A DNA stretch of 22,705 nucleotides from the NCBI GenBank assembly GCA_965365285.1, contig CBDUBC010000037.1, positions 1-22,705 of the forward strand, in the 5' to 3' direction. Every line of letters starts with the position of its first letter. Positions within the stretch are counted from its first letter, which is position 1. A program made the position numbers and the translations under genes. The DNA is from JAURDE01 sp965365285 (GTDB lineage Bacteria; Bdellovibrionota; Bacteriovoracia; Bacteriovoracales; Bacteriovoracaceae). Positions 16,301 through 22,703 of the stretch are shown here, one piece after another. The notes beneath the pieces are model-generated. The model made no database searches and was not told where the DNA came from. It saw nothing but the letters and a program-made list of their open reading frames with translations.

Positions 16301-18982
16301 GGTGAATTAAATTTTAAGACTACTAATAGTGGTACCATGACAACGGCAATGTCCATAAAAGGAACAGGTGACATTGCTCTCGATTCAGATACTCTTTATG
16401 TCGACTCTGTTAATAATAAGGTTGGTGTAGGAACGGTCTCACCGACTAGTGCTAATGGTGAAAGTAAATTAGTAATTGAAGGCCCAGTCAGTAGTGTGAA
16501 TGGTCCTCATATGAGTTTTAATATAGACAGCGACAATAACCCTCTTCTTCATATTTTACCCTATTCTCATGACAATATTAATCTAGCTTTTGATTCATAT
16601 TGGGAAGTTGGTGGATGGAGAAGTTCCGATGCTGGCTCGAACTTTCTTTTGCGAAAAGCCGGCGATAATTTAGAAATCATGGGTAGCGGAGGAAATACTC
16701 CTGGCAACCTTATAACCTTTGATAGCCTATTTAAGGTGAATACCTCTGGTGATGTATCCTTAGGAGGTGGCACTGCTGAGGAAAAACTTGATGTTCAAGG
16801 AAACCTCGTTGTAGGAGATAACGCTGCTGTTGGACAGCTTTTATTAAGAACAGATAATGCGACCAACTCAGTTGCTTTACGGGCACCAGCAGGTCTTGGT
16901 GGTAACGTGGCCTTGACTCTTCCGTCCACGCCAGGAGGTGTAGGAGAGATTCTTATATCAGATGGCACAGGGGTTCTTAGCTTTACGAGTAACCCTGCCA
17001 TCTCAAATATTTCAGATGATGATTTAGATACCTCAGTCAATGTTGAGGCAGCAGCAGATGAAGATAAGATTCGTTTTACAACTGTTGGTTCGGAGCGAAT
17101 GATCATTGATGAAACAGGAAAGATTGGTGTCGGTCTTTCAACACCAGTAGTTCCTTTTCATATAAAGCCTGCAGATAATGTGACGAATACCACTGGAAGA
17201 GGAACATTAGCGCTGCAAACTACAGATCAGTTCGATGATATAGGTCTATCTTTTCATAATTCAGGCGGAGCCTATGTTTGGTCCATTTTTAAAGAGTTCT
17301 CAGGTGATAACGTAACTACTTATACGGGTGATCTGGTTTTTGCTGGAGGTGATTCTGAAGCTACTCCAGACCTACTTTCTGAGAAAATGAGAATTAAAAG
17401 TGATGGGAATATTGGTGTAGGGACCTCAACACCGGCCCATAAACTTCATATTTTTGAAGCGAGTACTGCAAATACAGAGCTTCTTTTAGATATAACAGGG
17501 GCAGGCACGGGACAGTCCTCTCGACTTAGTTTTATGACCAATGGTGGGGACGGTGCAAAGCAAATCGCAGATGCCACTACTATGGGTTGGACTATGCTTG
17601 CAAGGTCAAATGCCTACTCCTCGGCGAATGAACAAAATGATTTTCATCTTTGGTTTAATAATAATGGTGTATGGTCGAATTATTTTGCTTTAGAGCATAA
17701 TACTGGAAACCTTGGACTAGGTACCATGACGCCCTCTGAAAAACTTCATGTCGTAGGTAATAGCTATGTAACAGGAAATATGGGTGTAAATGTCACTGCG
17801 CCAGGAGATCGACTTCATATTGTGAGCTCTACTAATAATCAAGGAATCACCATTCAAGGGACGGGATTGGCAGGAACAGGAGATGTCCGCTTAACTCTTG
17901 ATGGCTACAGAGGAACGGATCAAACTGAGATGGGGCGGATAGATTTTGATGTCAGTACTAATGACGGAGCTCGAATTGCTTCCCTTTCTACTGCTACTAA
18001 TTCAACAACTACAGGGGCGCATCTAAGCTTTAGCACTTCTCCTAATGCCTCTTCGCTTACAGAGAGAATGAGAATCCTTAATACTGGTCAAGTCGGAATT
18101 GGGGCGACAAATCCAACCTCCTTACTTCATATTTACGATTCTACAAACACTGATGGCCTAGATGTTTCTCCTGGCCTAACTATTGAAAGTGGTCGAGCGG
18201 CCGATAGCCCTGTGGTTATGGTTCTTAGAAATAATGCAATTACTCCAGATGACGACCCTGTTTTTATTACGATGGGAGTTTCTGATTCAGGAACAGAAGG
18301 AGCAGCAGGGACAACAGGTGAAAAAGGTTGGAAGATCGGTAATATAGTCAATAATACCGCCCGATTTAGTATTGGTTACGATGAAGATGATATTGATGAT
18401 CTTGATACTGGAGTACAAGAAAACCTGATTATTTTACCTAATGGAAATATAGGAATTTCTGGTGGAGCTGCTATTAATAGTTTTACGCCAACCTATACTC
18501 TCCAAGTTCAAGGAAATGCAGGTCTTTCATCTGGTACAAGCTGGACCAATGTATCTGATATTCGTTTAAAAGATATTCACGGGAAATTCGATAAAGGTCT
18601 TCAGGAAATTTTAAGTCTTGAACCTATTATTTATAGCTATAAAAAAGATAATCCAATGGGGCTTTTAAGTACTCATGAAACAATTGGATTTGTCGCTCAA
18701 GAGGTCGAGAGAGTGATCCCAGAGGCCGTTAGTGAAAATGAGAAAGGCTATCTTCAGCTTAATGTGGATCCTATTCATTGGGCCCATATCAATGCGACGA
18801 AAGAGCAGCAAGTTGAGATTGAAGCTAATAAAGAGATGCTTAAAGTCATGCAAGGTTCTTGGGAAGAGTTGAGCAGAAGAGTCGCTTCCCTAGAGGAAGA
18901 GAATCAAATTCTAAAAGAAGAAAACGAAAAACTCAAAGAGCGACTTGATCGAATTGAGGCCATGCTCAATATAAAAAATTAG
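13352..18982 (+). CDS. Lipoprotein fibre adhesin with C-terminal S74 intramolecular chaperone
   Basis: The ATG at 13352 is preferred over the in-frame GTG at 13325 because 'MKLTFLIPVLLFVAGC' then forms a textbook lipoprotein signal (Cys16). Domains in order (1876 residues): an IPT-like N-terminal region ('LYITGENLDRVKTLQV'); phage-tail motifs ('GDVLRWNATQDTWEPADL'); DGSVT/KLADGS pentad-like shaft repeats (about 290-335); the tail-fibre signature 'YLKRDGSVPMIADLDLNG' from 381; and 13 copies of a 'GNxGxGTxxPxxKLHI' unit between globular inserts. At the end is an S74/endosialidase-type chaperone starting 'SDIRLKD' (Ser1735, Lys1740), then a leucine-rich coiled coil. Such proteins trimerise, and the chaperone cuts itself off at the Ser. 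The layout resembles the mosaic adhesive trimer fibres that Bdellovibrio uses on prey. A role in prey or surface binding is inferred. Confidence 0.85.
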   Translation: MKLTFLIPVLLFVAGCLPNPSNRGAIKIGSEANVGIENSNFVPVDTSIKIDRVQIYNNQLYITGENLDRVKTLQVNGPGLDDRMIIESQQARQIIANASKQISFLISETFNLILNTANASATFQILFDFVDKSITAVKLNNMGANDGDVLRWNATQDTWEPADLNNLSYGGTWDATDGGILPGKIDFMNIINPPNGTYYVVNVAGSFNLGGITDWKVGDWAIYRDDCCWDQIVNSNEVTSVFGKKGVVTFGIDELDDVDSSSSAPAAADYTALVNDSGTWKSASVLSGADGSVITAKLADGSVTSAKLADGSVSNSKIQDNAITSNKIADGAIQTQDLAPGFGLNAGQVASGSCNVTNANYCALAGLSLGGSTLNSELQKYLKRDGSVPMIADLDLNGFSLLNVGGYSVAGNFQVQSTDTDISAGNAGGSDIGVIIQDDTSSSSFGVDTSGRMLRFQRTAAIGTDYVYDIGLDSAHEFTIFRRDSLDSAFKIDDSGNIGIGQADPQSLLHLKGNAGMVRLEGTDHTFIELYPDGPATRKGIFGFKLAGDDHITLENESVTNGNINLVPGPDGGVGVNTSSPLQLLHLKSSENRSALVIDNDNDDGDIYIHFKNSDTGPVVDTGWFMGLDEGDGNKFKIISSSGVWDPTIADLTIDVDGKMGLGIMNPESKLQIKAEPYTLITDGRSTLSLQPTNQFDDIGLSFRNSSGANVWSIFRDFTGDNTSTYIADLVFAGGDPENDPANLTERMRITQSGHLGLGTSTPVEPLHIYQSANTGTELLIDSPGAGSDQTSRLSLMTSGGDGTKAIDDAATKGWSMIARGEAYGTANEQNDFHIWFNNLGAWSNYFAIEHDTGNVGIGTRTPSAKLEVIGAIIATDIQTTSGAADFSEVNISNNVVTTNTTVGPDRNLILTSNGTGVVNPTKIDTSSGVTNVMTISHENSGGNGANGMGVSMDFSAEDDAGNNESIAMIEAVLTDASDGAEFGELNFKTTNSGTMTTAMSIKGTGDIALDSDTLYVDSVNNKVGVGTVSPTSANGESKLVIEGPVSSVNGPHMSFNIDSDNNPLLHILPYSHDNINLAFDSYWEVGGWRSSDAGSNFLLRKAGDNLEIMGSGGNTPGNLITFDSLFKVNTSGDVSLGGGTAEEKLDVQGNLVVGDNAAVGQLLLRTDNATNSVALRAPAGLGGNVALTLPSTPGGVGEILISDGTGVLSFTSNPAISNISDDDLDTSVNVEAAADEDKIRFTTVGSERMIIDETGKIGVGLSTPVVPFHIKPADNVTNTTGRGTLALQTTDQFDDIGLSFHNSGGAYVWSIFKEFSGDNVTTYTGDLVFAGGDSEATPDLLSEKMRIKSDGNIGVGTSTPAHKLHIFEASTANTELLLDITGAGTGQSSRLSFMTNGGDGAKQIADATTMGWTMLARSNAYSSANEQNDFHLWFNNNGVWSNYFALEHNTGNLGLGTMTPSEKLHVVGNSYVTGNMGVNVTAPGDRLHIVSSTNNQGITIQGTGLAGTGDVRLTLDGYRGTDQTEMGRIDFDVSTNDGARIASLSTATNSTTTGAHLSFSTSPNASSLTERMRILNTGQVGIGATNPTSLLHIYDSTNTDGLDVSPGLTIESGRAADSPVVMVLRNNAITPDDDPVFITMGVSDSGTEGAAGTTGEKGWKIGNIVNNTARFSIGYDEDDIDDLDTGVQENLIILPNGNIGISGGAAINSFTPTYTLQVQGNAGLSSGTSWTNVSDIRLKDIHGKFDKGLQEILSLEPIIYSYKKDNPMGLLSTHETIGFVAQEVERVIPEAVSENEKGYLQLNVDPIHWAHINATKEQQVEIEANKEMLKVMQGSWEELSRRVASLEEENQILKEENEKLKERLDRIEAMLNIKN
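14214..14355 (+). repeat. Coding repeats of the fibre shaft
   Basis: Within the fibre gene this stretch encodes about five degenerate tandem units of the type 'DGSVxxxKLA' (ADGSVTSAKLADGSV, then NAITSNKIADGAI). This pattern is common in trimeric phage tail-fibre shafts. The DNA itself is only partly repetitive. Confidence 0.6.
15329..15964 (+). repeat. Duplicated fibre module, copy 1
   Basis: Encodes fibre residues 660-871. It aligns without any gap to the copy at 17123-17758, exactly 1794 bases (598 codons) downstream. Shared blocks include 'QFDDIGLSF', 'DLVFAGGD', 'ANEQNDFH' and 'WSNYFA'. The module contains three GxG-P-KLH units, so it spans two globular inserts. Confidence 0.8.
17123..17758 (+). 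repeat. Duplicated fibre module, copy 2
   Basis: Encodes fibre residues 1258-1469 and is the gap-free partner of the module at 15329-15964. By eye more than half the residues are identical, while many silent and conservative changes show the duplication is old or the copies are under selection. Confidence 0.8.
18554..18982 (+). other. S74 self-cleaving chaperone domain within the fibre
   Basis: This is the last ~142 residues of the fibre. 'S-D-I-R-L-K-D' keeps the Ser-Lys dyad spaced by five residues, as in endosialidase-type intramolecular chaperones. 'ETIGFVAQEVERVIPEAV' is the conserved core of the family. The tail 'RRVASLEEENQILKEENEKL' is a strong trimeric coiled coil. Cleavage is expected just before Ser1735, releasing the chaperone after folding. 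Confidence 0.85.
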
Positions 18983-20220
18983 AGTCGAGTATAAAGGCCT
19001 GGCTCCATTATCACAAGCTTTGAGTCATTAATTTTTTCATTCTCATCTGTAAAAAGAAAACCATTGATATTAAGAACAGAGCAGATCTCCGTAATAATTT
19101 TTCCTCTAATTTCTTCATTAAAGTTACGAAGAACATTATGACAAAATATGATATCAAATTTTTTGTTAAGTTTATGTAGGGATCTTAGGTCTTCAATTTG
19201 AAAATCAATATTTTGTACATATTCGGGCAAAGGTGAAAAGGACCTTTCTTCTAGGATGAAATACTGTTTTTTGTCTTCTGGGATAAAATGATATTCCTTT
19301 GAAGGATATCGAGCTGATTTGGCGACTTCAATGGCAAGTTTATCGATATCAACGCCAGTCATAGTAAATTGAAAATTATTTTCTTTTTTTAATCCATGTA
19401 GATAAATACTATGAGAATAAACCTCTTCTCCACTCGAGCAGCCCAGGGAAAGTAATTTTAGGGGAGTTGTTGCATATTGATCTTTAGCTATAGCGAGTTT
19501 GTTTTTTATAAAGTGGATATGCTCTTGATTGGTAAACCAGCCTTTACTGATCTTTAGAGCACAGTGAAGAAGAATTTTTCCCTCTTCAGGATCATTTTTA
19601 ATACGTTGAATATAGTCATTGGTTCCTTTGAAACCTTTTTCTTTTATCCTTTCATTTATAAAAAGGAGTATATCGGCCATTCTTTCTTGAAAGTCTATTC
19701 CTGTTTTGGAGTAAATGAATTGAACGATATCGTGAGTATCACTTGCCTCAAACAATGCAGTGTTTTCTACTTTTTGGACGACTTTGCATTCGATTTCAAA
19801 GGATTTGATATTAAAGCTAATCATTCGTGGAAACTCTCCACCGACATCCTTTTTGAGTAATTTGAATTGATTTTCTTTGAGGAATTTTTCACCAACCTCA
19901 ATATTATCCTCACCGCATTTTTTGGCCACGGGATTGTCTTTAAGAATATTTGCACCGCCGTAAAACTTGGCCTGGATGCGTCCAGTTTGAGCACCTTTTT
20001 TAATCATTTCTTTTTTGAGTGCTAAAAGTGCCACATCTCCAAAGAAATAGTTCTCTGGGTCATTCTGTGCCTTATATGCGCTTACATAGTGGCACATACC
20101 ACCGACTTTAACGATAGGATCCCATAGGCAGATGGCCACGCATGATCCAAGAAGAGTTGTTAGGGTAACGTCTTCATCGGTGATAACAAGATCACCTTGT
20201 ATAAGATTAATTGTTTTCAT
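18979..20220 (-). CDS. cheD-cheR: CheD-CheR fusion: receptor deamidase joined to receptor methyltransferase
   Basis: Residues 1-155 are CheD, the chemoreceptor glutamine deamidase/CheC partner. 'LGSCVAICLWDP' contains Cys27, His44 follows in 'GGMCHYV', and Thr21 is present. These are the same three residues and numbers as the catalytic triad of Thermotoga CheD. 'AKFYGGANI' (84-92) is the conserved loop. Residues ~165-413 are CheR, the SAM-dependent methyltransferase for receptor glutamates: an N-terminal helical domain (~165-240), the SAM loop 'LSLGCSSGEEVYS' (257-269), 'GVDIDKLAIEVAKSARYP' (289-306), and 'FDIIFCHNVLRNF' (355-367). CheR sites differ from the usual TxFFR (here 'KGWFTN') and CRNVLIYF. 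The protein acts in the cytoplasm on chemoreceptor tails. It starts within TAATG after the barrel gene and has no Shine-Dalgarno of its own. It ends in a TTAG shared with the fibre gene. Confidence 0.85.
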   Translation of the reverse strand: MKTINLIQGDLVITDEDVTLTTLLGSCVAICLWDPIVKVGGMCHYVSAYKAQNDPENYFFGDVALLALKKEMIKKGAQTGRIQAKFYGGANILKDNPVAKKCGEDNIEVGEKFLKENQFKLLKKDVGGEFPRMISFNIKSFEIECKVVQKVENTALFEASDTHDIVQFIYSKTGIDFQERMADILLFINERIKEKGFKGTNDYIQRIKNDPEEGKILLHCALKISKGWFTNQEHIHFIKNKLAIAKDQYATTPLKLLSLGCSSGEEVYSHSIYLHGLKKENNFQFTMTGVDIDKLAIEVAKSARYPSKEYHFIPEDKKQYFILEERSFSPLPEYVQNIDFQIEDLRSLHKLNKKFDIIFCHNVLRNFNEEIRGKIITEICSVLNINGFLFTDENEKINDSKLVIMEPGLYTRL

Positions 20221-20846
20221 TAAATTGTAATGGGCATACTAATTCCAATATAGAATTGAGAATGCTCAAAATCTCCGGATGAGGCACTTGGAAGATTGCT
20301 TTTCTCTCCTGTGCTTTGGTCTTTTAATGTATCGTATGTAAAGGTTTTATACTCAAGGTTAAGACTTAAAAGAGGAAAAGGAGTAAAGCCTACGCCTAGT
20401 CCAAATCCACTTCCTTTAAGTTCATCTCCTTTATCGAAAATAGCGGTATTATTTGTGTCTTCTAAAGTGGCGCTAAAGTAATAGGTGAGCCATGCTCTCA
20501 CTAAAATTGGAAATTCGACTCCCGCGAAAAAGGCCCAAGTTCTCGAATCAAACTCTTCTTCTAACCCAGCGCCACTAGCACTTAGAGTGTTGACGGTAGA
20601 TTGAGGAGCATCAATTTCCCAGTTTTGGGTTCCCATGGAGTAATCGAGTCCAAAATTAAACATCAGTAGTGAATAGCCTGCCTTAAGACCGAGGTTGACG
20701 TCGGAGGTATCATATTCCTTATTACTCACACCGCCCTCTGAGGCACTTCCAAATAAACCTATAGAGAGGTGAGGTTCAAGAAATAAATCCGCCCGCGCAC
20801 CGGTACTAAACATCATAAGAGAAAGTAAAATCATCCAATTCTTCAT
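20220..20846 (-). CDS. Small outer-membrane beta-barrel protein
   Basis: The signal peptide ends at 'GARA' (residues 1-19). The mature ~190 residues show about eight amphipathic strands ('LGLKAGYSLLMFNFGLDYSMG', 'WAFFAGVEFPILVRAWLTYYF', 'GFGLGVGFTPFPLLSLNLEYK', 'HSQFYIGISMPITI'), typical of an OmpA-like or OmpW-like eight-stranded barrel. Acidic and Ser-rich segments between strands would be surface loops. The specific function is unknown. It starts in an ATGA overlap with the recombinase gene and ends in TAATG with cheD-cheR, so the three are almost certainly one translationally coupled operon. Confidence 0.7.
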   Translation of the reverse strand: MKNWMILLSLMMFSTGARADLFLEPHLSIGLFGSASEGGVSNKEYDTSDVNLGLKAGYSLLMFNFGLDYSMGTQNWEIDAPQSTVNTLSASGAGLEEEFDSRTWAFFAGVEFPILVRAWLTYYFSATLEDTNNTAIFDKGDELKGSGFGLGVGFTPFPLLSLNLEYKTFTYDTLKDQSTGEKSNLPSASSGDFEHSQFYIGISMPITI

Positions 20847-21844
20847 AAAATACTCTCCTTGAGTTCCCTTAATTCTGGAGAAACTCCATGAACGGTTTCG
20901 GGATCGATATAAGTCTGAGTTACCTTGGCATCATGATGACCTAAATAATCTCGAGTATAAATAAGGTCCTTGGTTTTAAGATAGATATTAGTTGCACAAG
21001 CTTTTCTAAAGCTGTGAGGAGTGAGGGCAGGATTAACTTGAGCTTTTTTAAAGAGCTTCATAATTCTATTATACAAGGTTTTAGTGGTGTAAGGTGAATT
21101 TCCATTTTTTGAAAATAGAAATCCACTTTGTTTCCGAAGATACTCCAATTGGTTAAATAATCTTGTTGGATTATCAACTTTTAGACTTTGCCTGTATCCA
21201 CCTTTTCTTTGAATATTGATCTTATGAGTGTCAAAGTTAATGTCTTCCCATTTGAGAAGGGCAAGTTCTTGGAGCCTGAGTCCAGCATAATATAGAAGAT
21301 AGACCATAGTCCGATCAACAGGCCGTGTTATGGCCTCTTGAAGCTTTTTCCAATCTCTAGTTCTTAGTATTTCGGTGTGTTCAATATCAATTTCTTTTAA
21401 TTTGATAGCATGTATCTTTGATTTGACTGGATTAATCAAGAACAATTTATTTCGATCTTCGTTGTTTTGTTTTAGAAATTCAAAAAAGTTCTTCACCGCA
21501 GAGAGATGTCTTCTACGTGAATTAACTGCTAGAGGAGACTGCTCAAGAAGAGGTCTTGGTGAAATGGCCTTTTTAAAAAATAGTCTTTGTAAAAAGGCCT
21601 TAAAATCTCTTTTTTGGCGCTGAAGAACCGTTCCGCCAAAGGAGAGAAAGTTTTTGTATTCACTGATGGTATCGCCATTGGCCTTAGTAATGAGGACTGG
21701 ATGAGTATTTTCAAACCATAAAAAGAACTTTTGCAGATCTGCTTGATAGTTTTTAATGGTGTGATCACTTTTATTAAGAATCTGGCAATTCTCTAGATAT
21801 TGCTTAACCCATTCTCTGTGTTGTTGATTTCTAGGCCATTCCAT
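20843..21844 (-). CDS. Tyrosine site-specific recombinase (Xer/phage-integrase family)
   Basis: The 333-residue protein has an N-terminal SAM-like DNA-binding domain ('DHTIKNYQADLQKFFLWF', about 27-44) and a complete catalytic set. These residues are Arg190 ('AGLRLQEL'), Lys214 ('QRKGGYRQ'), His277 and Arg280 ('PHSFRK'), His303 ('LGHHD') and the nucleophile Tyr312 ('TQTYID'). It breaks and rejoins DNA through a 3'-phosphotyrosine link. Length and the AGLRxxEL motif fit XerC/XerD better than large phage integrases, but the linker before the catalytic domain is longer than in typical XerD. No dif or att-like site was found near it. It is the first gene of a coupled run with the barrel and cheD-cheR. 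The start lacks a Shine-Dalgarno sequence. Confidence 0.85.
   Translation of the reverse strand: MEWPRNQQHREWVKQYLENCQILNKSDHTIKNYQADLQKFFLWFENTHPVLITKANGDTISEYKNFLSFGGTVLQRQKRDFKAFLQRLFFKKAISPRPLLEQSPLAVNSRRRHLSAVKNFFEFLKQNNEDRNKLFLINPVKSKIHAIKLKEIDIEHTEILRTRDWKKLQEAITRPVDRTMVYLLYYAGLRLQELALLKWEDINFDTHKINIQRKGGYRQSLKVDNPTRLFNQLEYLRKQSGFLFSKNGNSPYTTKTLYNRIMKLFKKAQVNPALTPHSFRKACATNIYLKTKDLIYTRDYLGHHDAKVTQTYIDPETVHGVSPELRELKESIL
20855..20860 (-). promoter_or_regulatory. Ribosome binding site of the barrel gene, inside the recombinase gene
   Basis: On the minus strand AAGGAG lies eight bases before the barrel gene's ATG and within the last codons of the recombinase. The barrel can therefore be translated efficiently despite the ATGA overlap. 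Confidence 0.7.
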
Positions 21845-21894
21845 TTATTTATAATAAAGGATATGGAGAGTGATGAAAATAATATTATAAATTC

Positions 21895-21916
21895 AGAGAG
21901 CCGTTAATAGCTCTCT
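21895..21916 (-). terminator. Weak hairpin at the end of the phosphatase gene
   Basis: AGAGAGC-8-GCTCTCT is a perfect 7-base-pair stem that includes the last codons and stop of the minus-strand phosphatase gene. It is followed on the minus strand by AT-rich sequence rather than a clean T-run. It may partly separate the phosphatase from the recombinase operon. Confidence 0.4.
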
Positions 21917-22539
21917 AGTATCTTTAAAAACTGTTTATTTCTAAGTATTTTGGTAGCGATATAATCACCGAGTTTTTTTCCTGCTACGAGATCCGAAGGA
22001 TGATGAACGCCACTGATGACTCTCGTGAGAGCAATTTCATTGGCCCTGTTTAAAAAGTCTTCTTTACGCTCAGGAAATTTCTTTCCTAGCACTCTTGCAA
22101 ATACTCTTGAAACAGTCGCATGACCACTTGGATAGGCATATCCTCCTGGATCCTTTATACAAGGTTGGAAGACGCTGAGTGCCTCAAAAGGTCTAGGTCT
22201 TTTAAAATGAGACTTAGCAATCTGGGACTGAATGCCAGATCGAAGAAAATAAAACCAGAAAACAAAACGAAGTCGCCTTAATTCTTTGCGGCTAAGAAGC
22301 GGATTGTCTCCGCCGTAAAAACTATCAAGACTTACCTTTTTATAACTTTCGGCCTTCTTACAATCTGCTTCTGTTCGATTATTTTGGTAATACATAAGAG
22401 TCGTAAAGTCATTAATTTCTTCTTCCGACCCAGCTTCAGGATAGTTTCCAAGAAGGCTTTTGTAAAATCCACGACCAAGAGATTCAGTGGAATGAACAGA
22501 GGTTGTGAAAAGCAAGGCAAAGATTAATATAAACTTCAT
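21904..22539 (-). CDS. Class A-like (PAP2 superfamily) secreted acid phosphatase
   Basis: A signal peptide (1-17, ending VHS) gives a periplasmic protein of about 194 residues. All three PAP2 motifs are complete. KX6RP is at Lys109, Arg116 and Pro117 ('KSHFKRPRP'). PSGH is at 137-140 ('YPSGHATVSR', His140 as acid/base). Motif 3 is RX5HX3D at Arg173, His179 and Asp183 ('RVISGVHHPSD'), with His179 as the nucleophile that forms a phospho-enzyme. No membrane helices follow the signal, which points to soluble class A nonspecific acid phosphatases (PhoN type) rather than lipid phosphatases. It may scavenge phosphate from nucleotides or other phosphomonoesters. An AAGGAA site five bases upstream supports the start. 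Confidence 0.88.
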   Translation of the reverse strand: MKFILIFALLFTTSVHSTESLGRGFYKSLLGNYPEAGSEEEINDFTTLMYYQNNRTEADCKKAESYKKVSLDSFYGGDNPLLSRKELRRLRFVFWFYFLRSGIQSQIAKSHFKRPRPFEALSVFQPCIKDPGGYAYPSGHATVSRVFARVLGKKFPERKEDFLNRANEIALTRVISGVHHPSDLVAGKKLGDYIATKILRNKQFLKILESY

Positions 22540-22640
22540 AACAATTCCTTATGTATCTTTTGAGTTTAGCAAATTAGCACTTAATTCAAAGATTAATATT
22601 CTTACACTGAAACTAACTTGTTGTGTGATGATTTAAAACT

Positions 22641-22703
22641 TTACCAAGAAATTTTTTCGCCATTTGTATGCCAAAAAGTTCCTGTTTCCTTTATATCTTT
22701 TTT
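22641..22703 (-). CDS. Possible C-terminal fragment of an unknown gene
   Basis: On the minus strand one frame is open from the right edge to a TAA and reads 'KKDIKETGTFWHTNGEKISW'. Its composition looks more protein-like than the other two frames, and 'GTFWHTNGEK' resembles MORN/YwqK-type repeats. At only 20 residues this is weak. The other frames also close here by chance, so treat it as a candidate only. Confidence 0.3.
   Translation of the reverse strand, partial: KKDIKETGTFWHTNGEKISW

Noticed and set aside
15985..16374. 129-codon minus-strand open frame inside the fibre gene
   Set aside because: It lies wholly opposite a well-supported coding frame, has no signal or domain, and its composition mirrors the repeat codons of the fibre.
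13352..18982. Fibre gene as part of a prophage
   Set aside because: The C-terminal chaperone and tail motifs are phage-like, but the N-terminal lipobox, outer-membrane neighbours and absence of terminase, capsid, portal or baseplate genes argue against a prophage.
20843..21844. Recombinase as the integrase of a genomic island
   Set aside because: No tRNA, no direct-repeat att pair and no composition break is visible, and the gene is coupled to resident-looking genes.
21845..21903. dif-like recombination site next to the recombinase gene
   Set aside because: ATAATATTAT is palindromic, but the flanking arms do not resemble the conserved dif arms. It is more likely part of an AT-rich promoter.
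22612..22640. Sigma-28 -35-like TAAAGTTT before the phosphatase gene (minus strand)
   Set aside because: The -35 matches, but the correctly spaced -10 (ACAACAAG) does not resemble GCCGATAA.
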